Shown: positions 11,692-24,301 of the stretch, piece by piece
Layout: each line of letters opens with the position of its first letter
Position numbering within the stretch: position 1 is the first letter of the stretch
DNA from: Nannochloropsis oceanica
Taxonomy: Eukaryota > Sar > Eustigmatophyceae > Eustigmatales > Monodopsidaceae
DNA length: 64,000 bases
Reading direction: 5' to 3'
Assembly (NCBI GenBank): GCA_004519485.1
Contig: CP038110.1
Span: forward strand, 806,001 to 870,000
Notes under the pieces: model-generated
The model's input: the letters and a program-made list of their open reading frames with translations, nothing else
What the model was told of the DNA's origin: nothing
Databases searched by the model: none
Translations under genes and position numbers: made by a program

Positions 11692-12596
11692 CGCAGGCCA
11701 TTGTTTTGCATAGGATGTATATAATCAAGTAAGGATTGAAAGTAATACGAATCAAAGCAATCCACAAGGAACAAAAGAATTGGTGTTAAAGATTGTGATG
11801 GAACATCTACTCCTACCATATTCATCGTTATTTATTCTATCCCTTCTCTTCTCTTGTCTCTCTATCTTCTCGCTGCTACCACCGCCGCCGCAATGATCCC
11901 TAAGTTTTCGTCCGTTTCTCATCTCTCTTCGTCTTTTCATCTCTTTCTATTCTATGAGGCGACAGTCCGTCGCGACACAGACACACAAATACGCATGTTT
12001 TGCTTTCTCTTCTAACACTGCCTCTCGAAATCCTTGGGTTCTACACTTTCTCGCTTTTATGCAACAGGCAGGTATATATTTAATAATTCCTATTTCACAA
12101 TTATTTTGTCCCTCTCCCTCTTATTTCTTCCTGTATGTTTGCCTCGATCTTTCCCTTACTCGTGCGCAGCGCACACTGCATACTTTGTCAAAGATCGCCA
12201 GAGCACCAGAGTAAGACACCGCGATAGCAGGACACACATATAGAAAGCAAGCGCATGTGTAGATCGAATCAACAGACCCTCAGACAAACAGACAACCTAA
12301 TATTTTTACATGAAATGACACGTGCAACTACGCACATGTGCAGACTGACCCCACCGAAATCTAAACCTCTCCTTTTCGCACATAGCATGGCTATCTACTG
12401 CACAGTGTCAGACAGATAGGTGCATTCAACTTATTTGGTTTTGCTCGTAGGCTTGCTATCAAGTCGTTGAGCCCCATCCTGAGCATCAGCCAACAAATTT
12501 TCAGACTGTATCATAACAGAAAATCAAAGGGCACCCCCCTTCGCCTTTGCACCATCTCCTCTTCCCATGTTTCACTTTAACTTCCCCTTTCTTCGC
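11692..12596. other. convergent intergenic region between CLN3 and the PH-MAP kinase
   Basis: This 0.9-kb stretch lies between two gene ends and should hold both 3' untranslated regions. It is AT-richer than the flanking exons, and no ORF or repeat of note is seen. Confidence 0.5.
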
Positions 12597-15500
12597 TTAG
12601 GTAGCCCCAGCTGCGCCCCCGAAGCCACTCTCCAATGAAACTGTCTTCAACAAAGCCGCTGAATCAGGGTTCATCGTCACCATGTCTTCGATTAGGTATC
12701 GTTGAAGATTCGGCTTGGTAGTGCGCATCGTTTCTAAGTCTCCCCAGTCAATGACGATGCTGGGTTCCTGTTTTGTTTTTGATTAGTCGTGAGTTTAAAG
12801 CTCAAAGCCTCCATTCCCTTTAAATTTGTGTTGGGCCTCCGTCTGAGCCCCTCTTCTCAGCCCATACCTGCTCAAAGTCCGCGTCCCGGATGTCATCGAA
12901 GTAAGGATGCGACAGAGCCTCAGCAGCACTAGGGCGCTTGGCAGGGTCCCATTGCAAGAGTTTCTCCAACAAATCCAAAGCAGGTGCAGAGGCTTCTGAA
13001 TAGAGACTATTTTAGTGTGAGGAATAAATTCATGAGCGTCTGAATACAAGATTCAAGTGCGAGAAAGAGTGAGGACAGAGAGGAGAGGAAGCACTACCAT
13101 AACTAAATTGACAACTCGTACCTCTTGAAGTCTCGACGCGGGTACTGCGGCAAGGAGCGCATGAAAGTGCGCGCCTTCTCACGTGTGACCCATTTCAAGT
13201 TCTCCTCCGACGGACTCCCGAGTGTCCGGGTCTGGAGGCGGATCAGGTGGTCGTAGTTGTGCGCGGGAAACATGGGCTTGCGCGCCAGGAGCTCGCCAAA
13301 GATGGTGCCCACCGCCTGTTTTAGAAAGAGAGGATTAATGGAGGGTTGAAATGAGGAGAAGAGGAGAACAGGCCCGCAAGTTGCCTTTTGAGTTAGACTG
13401 GTCGCGACCATCCAATGGTGCGCAATTTATATAGCCCACTCCCTCTTTCTTTTTCCTCCTATCCCTCCCTCATGCATCGTACCCAAATATCCACCGGCTT
13501 GGAGTAATTGCGCGGGTTCAGGAGAATCTCAGGTGCCCGGTACCAGCGGGTGACAACGTACTCGCTCAGTAAGTCCTTGGGCTTTTCCGGAGCAGCAGCA
13601 TCTGCGGCCGTAAGATCGCATTCCTTGTCCTAGTAAGTAGGGAGGAGGAAAGGAAGTTGAAGTGGTTGAAAAAGAGGCGACCGTTTAGAGGCTACCTGCC
13701 ATGCATGAACCCGATGTTGTTGTAAGTGCAAAGTTTCGGTCATCAGTTTCAATTCAATTCAATACTATATATATATAGTCTTGTGGTGGCTTCCCCCATA
13801 CTTTTCCCTCAACTCTTTCCTCATTCCCTGCATTCCTCCCTCCATGCCGAACCTGGGCGGGGCTATCCAAGTGAATGCCGCGGGCTAGGCCAAAGTCACA
13901 TATCTTCAGGTCGCAGTTGGCGTTGATCAGGAGGTTGGACGGCTAGGAGGGAGGGAGGGAGGAAGGGAGGGGAGGAGGGAGCTCGGTCAAATCGGGAGCG
14001 GGAGGAGGGGAGGGAGCGAAGAAGGGAGGGAAGGATAGAAATGGAAGGAAAGAGGAGTGGCTAATACCTTGAGATCACGATGAATGATGTTGAGGGCGTG
14101 CATGTACTTGATGCCGCAAAGGACCTGCAGGATAGACGAGGGAGGGAAGAGAGGAGAGAAGAGAGGTTCGGAGCGAATCCAAGGCGTCGGAAAAAGCAGT
14201 AGAAAAGGAGGATGGGAGGGAGGGAGGGAGGGAGAATGAGAAGGAGGAGAGATGGCCTTTACCTGGTAGACGAAAAATTGGACGTGGTCGGGCGTGATCT
14301 TCTCCCGGGAGAGGTACATGAGATTGTGCATGTCAATGTCCATCAGCTCCGACACGATGTAGACCTCGTCAAAGGCCGGCGTCAGGGGCGGGATGACCTA
14401 CGGTGCAAGCGAGGAGCGAGGGAGGGGCAATGTGTGTGAATGGTGAGAAAGGGAAAATTGGCCCAACTTTTACCATATCTGTATCCACCGGCCCTCCCTC
14501 CCTCCCTCCCTCCCTCCCTACCGTGATGATCCGGGTAATGTTAGGATGGTCCATCTGCCGCAGCAGTCGGACCTCCCGAGCAATCTTCTTGGCATCCGAG
14601 AGGGACTGGAATATATTGAAACACTTCTTGATGGCCACCTTTGGGGAAGGTGAATGGAAGAAAGGAAGGAAGGTAAGGAGGGAGGGCGGGTTATGACAAG
14701 GCACGTGACGATCTAAACGCGAGTGGCGATGCCGACCCTCCGTCCCACCCTCCCGGTTTACTCATGATCTTACGATTGGCAATCTTGGTCATGCCCTACG
14801 CCCCGCCACCTGACTGGTACATTATCGCCTGCCTAATTGTCCTTCCCTCCCTCCTTCCCCCGCCCCCCCTCTGAACTTACTGGTGTGTTCGTGATCGTGT
14901 CCTTGGCAGCCACCACCACGCCATACGCCCCATTTCCTAGTCGGCGGGTCACCTCATACCGAGGGTCGATCACGAACTCAGTGCCCTGCTCGAGGTGAGG
15001 GAGGGAGGGAGGGAGGGAGGGAGGGAAGGGTATGGAGGGAGGAAGGGAGATGAATGACTCGGCGCTTCCGGCAGAGGGGCAGCAACAAGAGAGGGGAATG
15101 GGCGGAAGCGTGCCGTCACGGTTCTTTTCCATACTTCCTGTCTCAGACGATGACCCACCTCAATCACAACCACCTTCCGTGCCGGTGTATGTGTATGTCC
15201 GGCCGTGGATTCCCCCTCTCCTCCCCTGTAGCCGTCGGCCGAGAAGGAGGCCAAGTGAGCTACAGCTCTTGCTATGGCTTCCACCCACTTTCGACCTTCC
15301 TCCTCATTATCATCGTCGGCCGCCAGGGTCCAGGAGAATCCTTCATTCTTGAGACGGAACTTGAGCTTCTCTGCAAGGAGGATGGGAGGGAGGGAGGGAG
15401 GGAGGGAGGGAGGGAGAGAGGGAGAGCAGGATGTGGGTCCGTGTATGTAATGCTAAGGGTGAAGCATATCAGCCTCGCTGCTCTCTGTGCCTGCTGATGG

Positions 15501-16104
15501 AATTCTTTTCCCTCCCTCCTCTTCCTTCTTTCCCTCCCGTCCCTACCTTTCGTCTTCATCTCCACCACTTGCGTGTCGGAGGTGAGAGCGAACGTCTCTC
15601 GCACCTCACTCTGGTCGCCCCTCGACGCGTAGCACAATAGTGCCGTGCCGGTCAGGATGAAGTACCGGCGAGAAGAGAAGACATATCTGAAGAGGGGGAA
15701 ATGGAAGGCAGGATAGAGATGAGGGAAGGGGTGATTGGTACAGCGTCAAGGCGGATGTCAAACCGAGATGCAGGCACAGGCGGGAGATTACACTGTCTGC
15801 TACTCATGCGGAGGTTCGCTCGTAGGGGCGATATATAAGAGCAGATGTAAAGAGATTTTTGGTACATGCAAGGATGGAAATGCATATACCTCCAATGAAT
15901 TTCGGGAAAAGGAGAGAGAGTGGTGCTTAGCCTACTGCACGCAAGGCACAGAGTAGGCCAGGGGCAAGAACAAACTTGAGTGACGAGAGTGTGGGGTCGA
16001 TGGGCCCGTCTAGACCTCGAGAAAATACAAACGACGACATGGCAGCGACATTAATACAAGGGAGTTACGATGACTTACCCTTGCTTTTGTAAGTAACCTT
16101 CCAT
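12597..16104 (-). CDS. MAP kinase with an N-terminal PH domain
   Basis: Predicted proline-directed Ser/Thr kinase carrying its own lipid- or protein-binding PH module. Twelve minus-strand exons: 16079-16104, 15547-15686, 15159-15370, 14881-14985, 14522-14638, 14263-14397, 14068-14124, 13853-13942, 13483-13629, 13122-13315, 12868-13006, 12597-12767; 510 residues, every phase consistent. PH domain, residues about 2-105: GYLQKQG at the start, [16 protein letters not shown] in strands 2-3, and the C-terminal helix with the invariant Trp in [12 protein letters not shown]. Kinase domain, about 135-450: Gly loop GNGAYG (143-148), VAIKK with Lys165, HRDLKPSN (260-267), DFG (280-282), [10 protein letters not shown], and the MAPK-type tail [13 protein letters not shown]. 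The activation-lip motif is SEY (316-318) where typical MAP kinases have TEY, TDY or TGY. The tiny first exon is the least certain part. Confidence 0.9.
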
Positions 16105-18891
16105 ACTTTCCTTGCTTCGGCGTTGTGGTGGCAGGCACTGGGTGGGGCCAATAGGCAATTAAATAGAGCAATGCCTGATGAGGAAAGAAGAATCTCTCTC
16201 AGAGGATGTAGCTAAAGGTAAAAGCGTCGATGCTCTCTGTGGAAGGGGATGGAGGGGGGCAGTCCGTGTCTGAGTGAGAAGGACGGGGATGAACCATGAG
16301 TGTCTGTGTGAGGAAGTCTCGGTCTCAACTTCCTCAGCCAGTTAGCACAATACACCCTTGGTTGTCGAGGTAATCAATTAGATGCTATAGATGCGGAAGA
16401 AATGAATGCGTAAAGAGGATCCTGGGTTGCGTAAGGGAGGTGAAGTGAGAGGATGCATGTATGGCGTCCCTCGCGAATGCCATGTTTTTTGCTGGTTACC
16501 TGTACAAGACTTGGTACGTCCAATTCCTGCTTTCCTTCCGCAATGATGAGAGAAAGAAGGTGATCGACCGTCAAGTACCACAAAAAGGAAGTCGCTGCTT
16601 GGGATTGGCAAACCCCTCAGACATGCTGGGCAAGGCGTCTTCGGGAGGGAGAGCAGGGAGGCCGAGAAGCCTCAAGTGGGTGACGCATGCACTTTGCCAT
16701 GCCCAAACGGTCGAAATCTCTTTGAACATGGCCCGACAAGCACCTAAGAATGTAGCGAATGGATCTGCTAGACACTGCGACATGCAAGCCTTGGGAGAAT
16801 TTAAGCATACAATCTACTACCAGAGAATTGCTACCGCTATGAGGTACATTGTGGAATGGGAGTCGAGGTTAGATGTAATAATGGGTTGCTAATCATTCGC
16901 GCCGCGCGGCACCTCAAGCACCATCCCTGCCATCGTGTGCACGATACTTTTCCATATGCAAATAACAGTAACTTTCATTTTTGTTGTTCCCCCCGCACCT
17001 ATACTAGCGCCTTCTTTCCCCCTAACTAAGTGCATCCCCAAAGCACTCACGGCCTCCGTGACTATGGACGACGTGTGGGCGCGCCTTCCGTGTTTGACCA
17101 ACCCAAGCACATAGCCATGGAGAAGGAAGCTCCGCGGAAGCAGATTGAATAAGAGTAAAAAGAACCATGCTAGACCGAAAGTCTATAGTTGCCCCCACCC
17201 CTTTCAAGCCCCTTTGAAAACCAAGAGAGAAAGGCACTGCCGCCCCGTTCTGCTGTAGCTCTATGCGCGCAAAGCAAGCTCAAGAACGGGTAGCATCGGA
17301 CGTGCTCTTCCCATCCTACGAAGCATGATCACATAATATTTGAGTGGATGTCGACAAAAAAGTGCAGCATTTGCCATTCCTATAAGGCGATAGCAAATCC
17401 AAATGGAAAACCATGATCCACATTTCTGAAAAAGCCTTACCTTCACCCCTCTTATCTTCCCAAATTGATGCCCTGAATATCTGTTGTACATTTTGTCTCC
17501 TTCCTCCACTAAGAGCTGTCGATAATGGTCAGCAAGCGGCGGCAAGGCCGGGCTTCTGTTACACTCCCAAGATCTATCGGTACTTCATCCGAACCAAATG
17601 TGGTCACGTCGATGTGTGATGGATCAAACCATGTAATGAATCAGTAAGTATTGACCACGCTGAGCTCTTTGGAGGCCACAATATTGATCTACTCTGTTTT
17701 GATTCCTCCATACATTCCAGTTCTCTTTGGCCTAGAACTTGCTTTGCATTGAGGCTTTCGGTTCTTATCTCTTCGTCCTCCATCACACAGCCCGCTTCGC
17801 TCTTCAGTCTTGCGACCCATAGTGACTCCGACCGGCTGTCTATACCAATGACTAGGAGTACATCTTAACTTTTTGGGGCACCTACTTCCATTATTCCTCC
17901 ACCTTCCACTCCGATTCCTAAGACCATATCGCTGGCAGGATCCATCCTCCCATTGATGCTAAATGGATCACCATGATTACTTTACCGTGTGTGCGCAAAG
18001 GACGCTGCACAAGTAAAAGCCAGACAAACATGGATGCTAGCTTTGCCTCCGTTAAGGCTCAACGAAATGCTTCAAATTGGGAAACCATGTGCAATGAGAA
18101 TGATCCTAGAACGGCGATAGCTGCAGAGGTGCTGCTATATTTACACAAGATGTCTCTTTGTAAGACCGCTCACACTCCGCTAGTACAGTACTCATATCCT
18201 CCAAGCGGGTAATGGCGATGAAAAAGAACATCATCAAATACACACCAAAATCATGAACATGAATCAAGCTTGATTCCAAGCAGCGCGACGTTTCCAATTC
18301 CGTCTTCCGTTGCTTTGGGTTTGAAAGCGTGTAACGCTTGAATTTGGGGGCAAGCCCTAATACAGAACATTGCACCCCATCCTCGACCAAGCACTATGCT
18401 GAACACATGAACTGTGAGATATTTCTATGCAAACCGCATTTCATGGACTTCCGTCTCGCGTGAATAAAGAATTTGGGGCACTCCAATTAAGGATAACCAT
18501 AAGCTCAAAAAAGAGCACACCGGCCCATTAAAAGCAGCATCGTTTCGATCGACACCGTTTCCCTGTCCCCTTCCTTCTGTACAACAAACGACTGTGCCTT
18601 CCTTCCAAGCTATTGGCTGATCCCCATTATCTTCTCAAGCTCCCTGTTACCGACATCTATTTTCTTGTATTCACCTGGGATTTTCAGCTGGCACACCTTA
18701 AACGCAAACTTACACGGTCTCCCCAACAGACATCCAACGCATCGGTTGCACTCCGATACAATTTGTTCTTCCTGGTATATGGATCTCACAGTGGCACTTA
18801 CGCCATTCCCTTAACCGACAAGTACTCACAGTGACACAAACACCACTCTTGCCCTTCGACAAACAGGAATTGCAATCGCGCCACACGCATC
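16105..18891. other. 2.8-kb region with no recognised gene
   Basis: Mixed composition, AT-richer than the gene-dense flanks and nearly free of GGGA/CCCT tracts. ORFs of 60-145 codons occur on both strands but show no domain, biased composition or splice-supported extension. The left edge holds the upstream region of the PH-MAP kinase. Confidence 0.4.
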
Positions 18892-19704
18892 ATGGCGACT
18901 TTCCGCTTGCCTTTCCTTCCAACATCTTTCTCTCTGCCGGCGGCCGCTTCCACCCCCATCACGTCTCATTCTCTGGACATGAATCCTCCTTCCCAACCTG
19001 TCATTTCATCCTCTTCGATATCTTGCAAGCAGAGCCTGTATTCATCCTCCGCAATGGCCTCTGGTCTCTCTGTAGCCTCGAACGTCCCACAGCCGGAGCG
19101 CGACGAGGACTGGCTCTACCAACATCGCCTCTGCGAAACTGCTATGCTTGTTACCCGTCTTGTATTTTGCGATGGAGAAGAGGAGGAATGTAACGCTGAC
19201 CAAGATTCCTCCGCCGCCGGCTCAATGCTTCAGGGCGGCGATACTAACAAGAGAAGAAGAAGAGTAGGACGGGGACGCTCGGCGCGATCAGCAGAAGCGG
19301 TACGACAAGTAGAAGCTGCTACCCGCGAATGGTATGCACCGTTCCGACCTAATAAGGGTCACAACAATTCTCGCGCCCCCATCGCGAGCGGTAATGACGT
19401 GTCTTCCTCTTTCCATCTCCCCTCTGCGCCCTGTGCTGCTGGAGAGCTTGCTTCTCCTTTCTCTCCCTCTTCTCCTCCCGACCTGGGCTACTCCTCCATG
19501 ACGACCACTATAGCAACGATAAATACGTATGTCAGGACCAGCAGCAGTAGGAAGGAAGGATGGATGGAGGGTGTGAGCAAGCGGGCTTTCTACAAACGTC
19601 GACGAAAGGCTCGCCAGGCGGCGGAATACGCAATAGATTGCGTGCTACAGGAGGTGGAGAGTCGAGTCGTGGGGCTTGCGGGAATTGAAAGCCAGGAGGA
19701 ATGA
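18892..19704 (+). CDS. hypothetical protein, single exon
   Basis: A 270-codon ORF starting ATGGCGACT. The first ~70 residues are Ser/Thr/Pro-rich. They are followed by a conserved-looking stretch (QPERDEDWLYQHRLCETAM), a basic patch NKRRRRVGRGRSAR that could be a nuclear localisation signal, and a C-terminal basic helix (KRAFYKRRRKARQAAEYA). No family is recognised. No in-frame introns are needed, and the ending SQEE precedes a clear TGA. The ORF length, uneven composition with helical basic blocks and lack of a better frame on the other strand favour a real gene, probably nuclear, but the function is unknown. Confidence 0.55.
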   Translation: MATFRLPFLPTSFSLPAAASTPITSHSLDMNPPSQPVISSSSISCKQSLYSSSAMASGLSVASNVPQPERDEDWLYQHRLCETAMLVTRLVFCDGEEEECNADQDSSAAGSMLQGGDTNKRRRRVGRGRSARSAEAVRQVEAATREWYAPFRPNKGHNNSRAPIASGNDVSSSFHLPSAPCAAGELASPFSPSSPPDLGYSSMTTTIATINTYVRTSSSRKEGWMEGVSKRAFYKRRRKARQAAEYAIDCVLQEVESRVVGLAGIESQEE

Positions 19705-20886
19705 GCTGGAGTAAGGAAGAGGGGGAATAATGCTTGTGGGCAAGGAGCGACATGGGTCAAGGGGGAAGGACGAGGGTGTGTGTGTGCGCGCATTTGAGTT
19801 GCTGGTGAATGCGTGGCTGAAACCTCATAACATGGGCGCGGAAAGGATACAGGGTGAATATTGGAGGGGAAAAGGATGGAGGATTACAGAACGAGACAGA
19901 GAATTTTGGGAGTAAGAGACGGACATGCGTGCGTGCACGTGCCTGTGTGTGAAAGCAAGCAAGATGCTTATTCTACCGTCTCACCGACCCGACGTGAGGG
20001 TCAAAAAAGAGATAATGGGATCAAGGCAAATCACGACGTGAATTTTCAAATAAAAGATTACAAGAATCCATCCCTGTATTTCAAATAGGGATGGATTCTT
20101 GTAACAATGCGTTAATTAATTCAGAGGTGCATTTCCACCCGTCCGAGGGGGCGATGATCCGAGTGTGTACGGGGGACGATCCATCAGTAGGAGGAAGAAG
20201 CGAGAGAAGACGAGGCGGACGGATGACGCCGGAGGAAGTAGAAAGGGAGAAAGGGACAAACCACACACACATATAAATTTTGTCATCAAAAGCAACATGA
20301 ATTGGAGTCGATGACAGGTACTCGGATGCATGGTCAGTAGGAAAGGAAAGGGAGATGGAAAGAGAGGAGAACACATCCCACGCATCATTAAAATGGAAAA
20401 AAAAAATACATATGATTCCAGGAATAACAAATTTAAAATTGTATATATCGAGTGTGTACGGCTTCTTTTTCCTCTATCACTTATACATGGAGGAGAGGGT
20501 CATTCAGAAAGGATTCACCAGCTTGTGCTGATTTCCATCAACCTTACACGGGCTATCTCAGTTGTGTGTGTCATCCTCCCTCTCACCTCCTGCCCCCCCC
20601 CCCTGTCTCCTACTCCCCTGCAAGATTTCAATGAATTGTCAGTAGTTTATTTTTCAGGTTTGACGATTATCTTAACTGCTTTCCTCTCCTCCTCTTTCCC
20701 TCTACCCAGCCTCCCTTTTCATCCTTTCCCTCAAGCGCAAATACGACATTTCTCCTCCATTTGTCATCCACTTTCTACATCGTTCAGATTGTCATCTATT
20801 TCATATAAACACATCATCCTTCCAACCACACCTTTTTCTCTCACTTTGCACTTTCTGGTTCCCTGCGTCCCTCCCTCCCTCACTTA
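19705..20886. other. intergenic region between the hypothetical gene and the low-complexity gene
   Basis: No supported gene. It carries the perfect hairpin at 20058-20104 and presumably the 3' ends of the two flanking genes, which converge here. Confidence 0.45.
20058..20104. terminator. perfect 18-bp inverted repeat with an 11-nt loop
   Basis: The left arm TTACAAGAATCCATCCCT pairs without mismatch with the right arm AGGGATGGATTCTTGTAA across the loop GTATTTCAAAT. It lies between two converging genes, so a role at a transcript 3' end is possible. A footprint of a small DNA transposon is an alternative. Confidence 0.6.
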
Positions 20887-23800
20887 TTAATCCGTACCAC
20901 TGTCACCTCCTCCTTCTCCTCCTCCTCCTCCTTCTCCTCCTCCTCCTCCTTCTCCTCCTCCTCCTCCTCCTCCTCCTCCTCCTCCTCCTCCTCCTCCTCC
21001 TCCTCCTCCTCCGCCCCAAAACTGACTCTCGCGACTGGCTTGACCAGCAAGAGATAACAACAACTGCGCTGCTTCGTCTCGGAGGGCCGAGGCAGGCATG
21101 CAGGCATGCAGGGAGGAAGAGGCAAGAGCAGGAGCAGGAGCAGGAGTAGTAGTAGGAGCAGCAGAGATAGACACGAATGAGGAAGAGGAGGAGAGCAGAG
21201 CGTCGGTTCTGGCTTGCCGCTTGTTATTACCGCTATAGTGGCGCAGAGGAGAGAGGGGAGGGGAAGAGGAAGGAGAGGAGGCACGGGAGGAGGAGGCCGA
21301 GGAATAGGAGGAAATAAACGAGCGATGTTGCTGCTGTTGCTGATGTTGCTGATGTTGCTGATGTTGCTGCTGTTGCTGCTGTTGCTGGGAGCTAGAGGTG
21401 AGTTTCAGTTTGCTCTCCATGACTTTAACTGTGGAGGAAGTCGAAGAGAATGAGGAAGCGGAGGAAGCACCCGAAACCTCATTACGAACGAAGGAGGGAG
21501 GGAGGGTAGGTGGGAGGGAGGGATAGGAAGAGGAGGATAAGCCGCTGCTCCCTGTTTCGTGGGCAAAAAAGGGTGGCCGGAGGGGAAAGGAGAAAGGAAG
21601 GGCAGAGGACGAAGAGGGAGAGGACGAGGAGGGAGAAGACGAGGGGGAGGAGGAAGAGAAACCCGAGGAGGCACGCCATGGTGCAGAAGACGAGAGGAGC
21701 CCCCTCTCTTCGCCCGCCGCTGCCTCCCCCTCCTTCGGCCCCGTCCTGCCTCCTCTCTCGCTTCCTCCATCCCCTCCTCCTCCTCCTTGCCCTACTCCTC
21801 CTCCCCATCCCTCTCTCCCTCCCGATAATCCTTCTGCCCCTGCCATTGCTCCTGCTCCTGCTCCTGCTCCGTCTCCAACACCGGCCACGCTGCTGCGGCT
21901 GCTGCCGATAGTGCTGCTCCTGCTTGTGGTGGGCAGTGACGAAGCTGTATTCTGCACATGCTGCTGTCGTTTCTTGATTGGGATGGCTTGAGGCACGGAC
22001 AACAAGGAAGAGGAAGGAGAAGAGAGACAGGAAGGGGAATGGCCAGCCGCAGCAGAGGCGTCGCTGAGGGAGCGGGAGGAGATCGAGCACGTGGGCGAGG
22101 AGCTGGTGTGCGACGAGAGAGAAGTAGGGGAGGGTACGTCGTGAGAGGAGGCCGGCTGCACCTTCCTCTCCCCCTTCCTCCCTCCTTCCCACCTCGCTCC
22201 CTGCTCTTCCTCCCCGAACGCTTCCTCTTGCTGCCCAGGCCCCCGGCCCCTACTCTCCTCCTTTTCCGTCCTCCAGGCCTCCCCCTTCTTCTCGTGAATC
22301 GCTTCCACCATCAAAGCTCTGCCTCCAACCTCTCTCTCCCTCCCTCCCTCTCTCTCTCCCTCCCTCCCTCCCTCCCTCCCTCCCTCCCTCCCCGTCTCTC
22401 CCACATCCAAGTCCTGAAAGCCCAGGGGAATCAGCCGCAAGATCAAGGTATGCACCAGCGCTTTACTGCTGTGCCACCCCAGCGTCGACAGGGCGCGGCC
22501 CCTCCTCCCCTCCCTCGTCACCACGCCCACCACCTGATCGAAGTAGCTCCTGCCATGCCTCCTGCCATGCCTTCCCAGGATCAAGTCGGCCGCGCCTGCG
22601 AGGAGGGTCTCCGTGTCCTCGGCGTCGATGAAGCGGCTCCAGAATGCGCTGCAGGCGAACCCCGTCTGAGAGCTCAGGCCCTGCACCTCCTGCGTGGACA
22701 TGAAGAGGGAGGACATCTAGAAAGGCGGGAGGGAGGGACAAGTGAGTAGATGGAGTAGCAGCAAACGCTTGCAAACGCCATGCTGACGTGAAGGAGGGGA
22801 GGGAGGAAGGGAGGGAGAAAGGGAGGGAGGGCAAGCGTAAAGGGGGGAGGGAGGGAGGGAAGGCGCGTACCCGGGCGTTGCAGGTGACGTCACACACGTA
22901 GTCGTTGCCGCGGAAGACCATCACGCAGGCCGTGCGGTCCCTGGCAAGGCGGGCGAAGAGGGGGAGGTGGGCAAGGTCCGAATGGCTGCCGCCGTCGGCA
23001 AAGGCGGAGGAGGAGGAGGAGAGAGGAAAGGCGCTGCTGCTGCCGAAGGTCAAGTCGGACGCAGTGGGCGGCCCGTGCTGGACCCGCGTGCACATGGCCG
23101 ACAGGTGGGAGGAGGCAGAAGACGAGGTCGTAGCCACGGTGGCCGCGATAGAGGAAGCGAGGGAAGGAGGGACGGAGGAGGCGGCGGCAGGGGAGGAGAT
23201 GACGAGGTTGCGGAGGGCTTGGTTAATTCCGTAGGTCGCGTCGACCCCCTTAGCGTAGGACAGCACGTCCACGCGCGCTGAGAACTCCAGGGCTTTCTTG
23301 AAGTCCAGCCGCCCCTGCGCGTGAATTTGAGCCATGCCCTTGCAGAAGCCTGGGACGGTGAGGGAAAGCGGGAGGGAGGGAGGGTGAGAAGGCGAGAAGA
23401 AATAAGCGAAGACGGGCAAGGAGGAGGGTTTCTACCCACCTCTGTAGCTGTGGACGGCCGAGTCAGTGTCCGTGAGGGCGAGGTACGAAGACCAAGGAAA
23501 AATGCTGCCATCTCTGGTGTAAACGGACGCTCCACCGCTATGGCTGTTGTTGCTGCTGCTACTGTTGCAGCTGAGGGCTTTGTGTCGGTCCTGCTGGTGA
23601 ACTTGTTGTAGTAGTAGTAGTTGTTGTTGTTGTTGTTGTTGTTGCTGCTGCTGCTGCTGCTGCTGTTCTTGTTCTTGCCAGGACCTGTGTCGTTGTCGTT
23701 TCCTCGTCTCACTGCCCTCCTCCTCCTCTTTTCCCGCACCTGCCGCTACTGCTGTTGCTGGGGGGTGCGAAGGGGGAGGCAATTTTGCTGTGGGCTGGAG

Positions 23801-24301
23801 GGGAGCAGGCTCAGGTGGGAGAAGGGAAATACGGAACCGCGTGGATGACCCGCCACCTCCCATGGTGGAGGCCGCGGTGGAGTAGAACGCAGGGGGAGGA
23901 CGGGCCTCATTGAAGGAAGGGGAGGGGAGGCGCAGGGCAGTGGTGAAGGATGCAGAAGAGCTGCAGTTTAAGGCAGGACCGGAGCTCGGACTTTGCAGGT
24001 CGGGAACACCTGGAGGAGATGTATAAGCAAAATAGGGCCCTTCTGTGGGGTGGTGGGGGACGGAAAGAAGCTGTGGCTGAGGTGGGGGGGCTGTGTCTGC
24101 CGCCCGGTCGTCTCCTTGTTGGCTGTCCGTCGGTGGTCGGCTGCCTCTCATCGCTCTTCCAGACCACCACCCCTGTGTAAGTGGGAGGGAGAGTCGGGGC
24201 AGGATGGGGATGGCAGGGCATGAGGTAGGTGGCTGCGCTGCTTGGTGGCGGGGTAAAGTAGCGTTGCGGTTAAAAAGTAATGCAATAGCGAAGAAGGACA
24301 T
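20887..24301 (-). CDS. large low-complexity protein with a conserved-looking core, unrecognised
   Basis: Three exons fit in frame: 23440-24301, 22871-23349 and 20887-22716, giving 1056 residues from the Met at 24301. Upstream exons may exist, because the protein starts with a hydrophobic stretch (MSFFAIALLFN) and hydrophobic ORF pieces lie at 24336-24915. The middle (about 265-500) looks globular: SIFPWSSYLALTDTDSAV, GRLDFKKALEFSARVDVL, RTACVMVFRGNDYVCDV and AFWSRFIDAEDTETLL. Its layout is faintly PAS-like, but I do not call it. The rest is low complexity: a Gln run near residue 220, long Ser-rich tracts, a second Gln/His run and a C-terminal poly-Gly/Glu tail made by a CTC-repeat. A regulatory role is a guess. 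Confidence 0.55.
20898..21013. repeat. CTC/GAG triplet tract
   Basis: Nearly pure (TCC)n with a few interruptions. On the minus strand it encodes the poly-Gly/Glu tail at the C-terminus of the low-complexity protein. Confidence 0.85.

Noticed and set aside
14755-14800. Possible extra MAP-kinase exon ([11 protein letters not shown]) with an acceptor and a GTAAGA donor
   Set aside because: Including it breaks the reading frame into the next exon; skipping it gives an exact MAPK alignment (NTPVAIKK).
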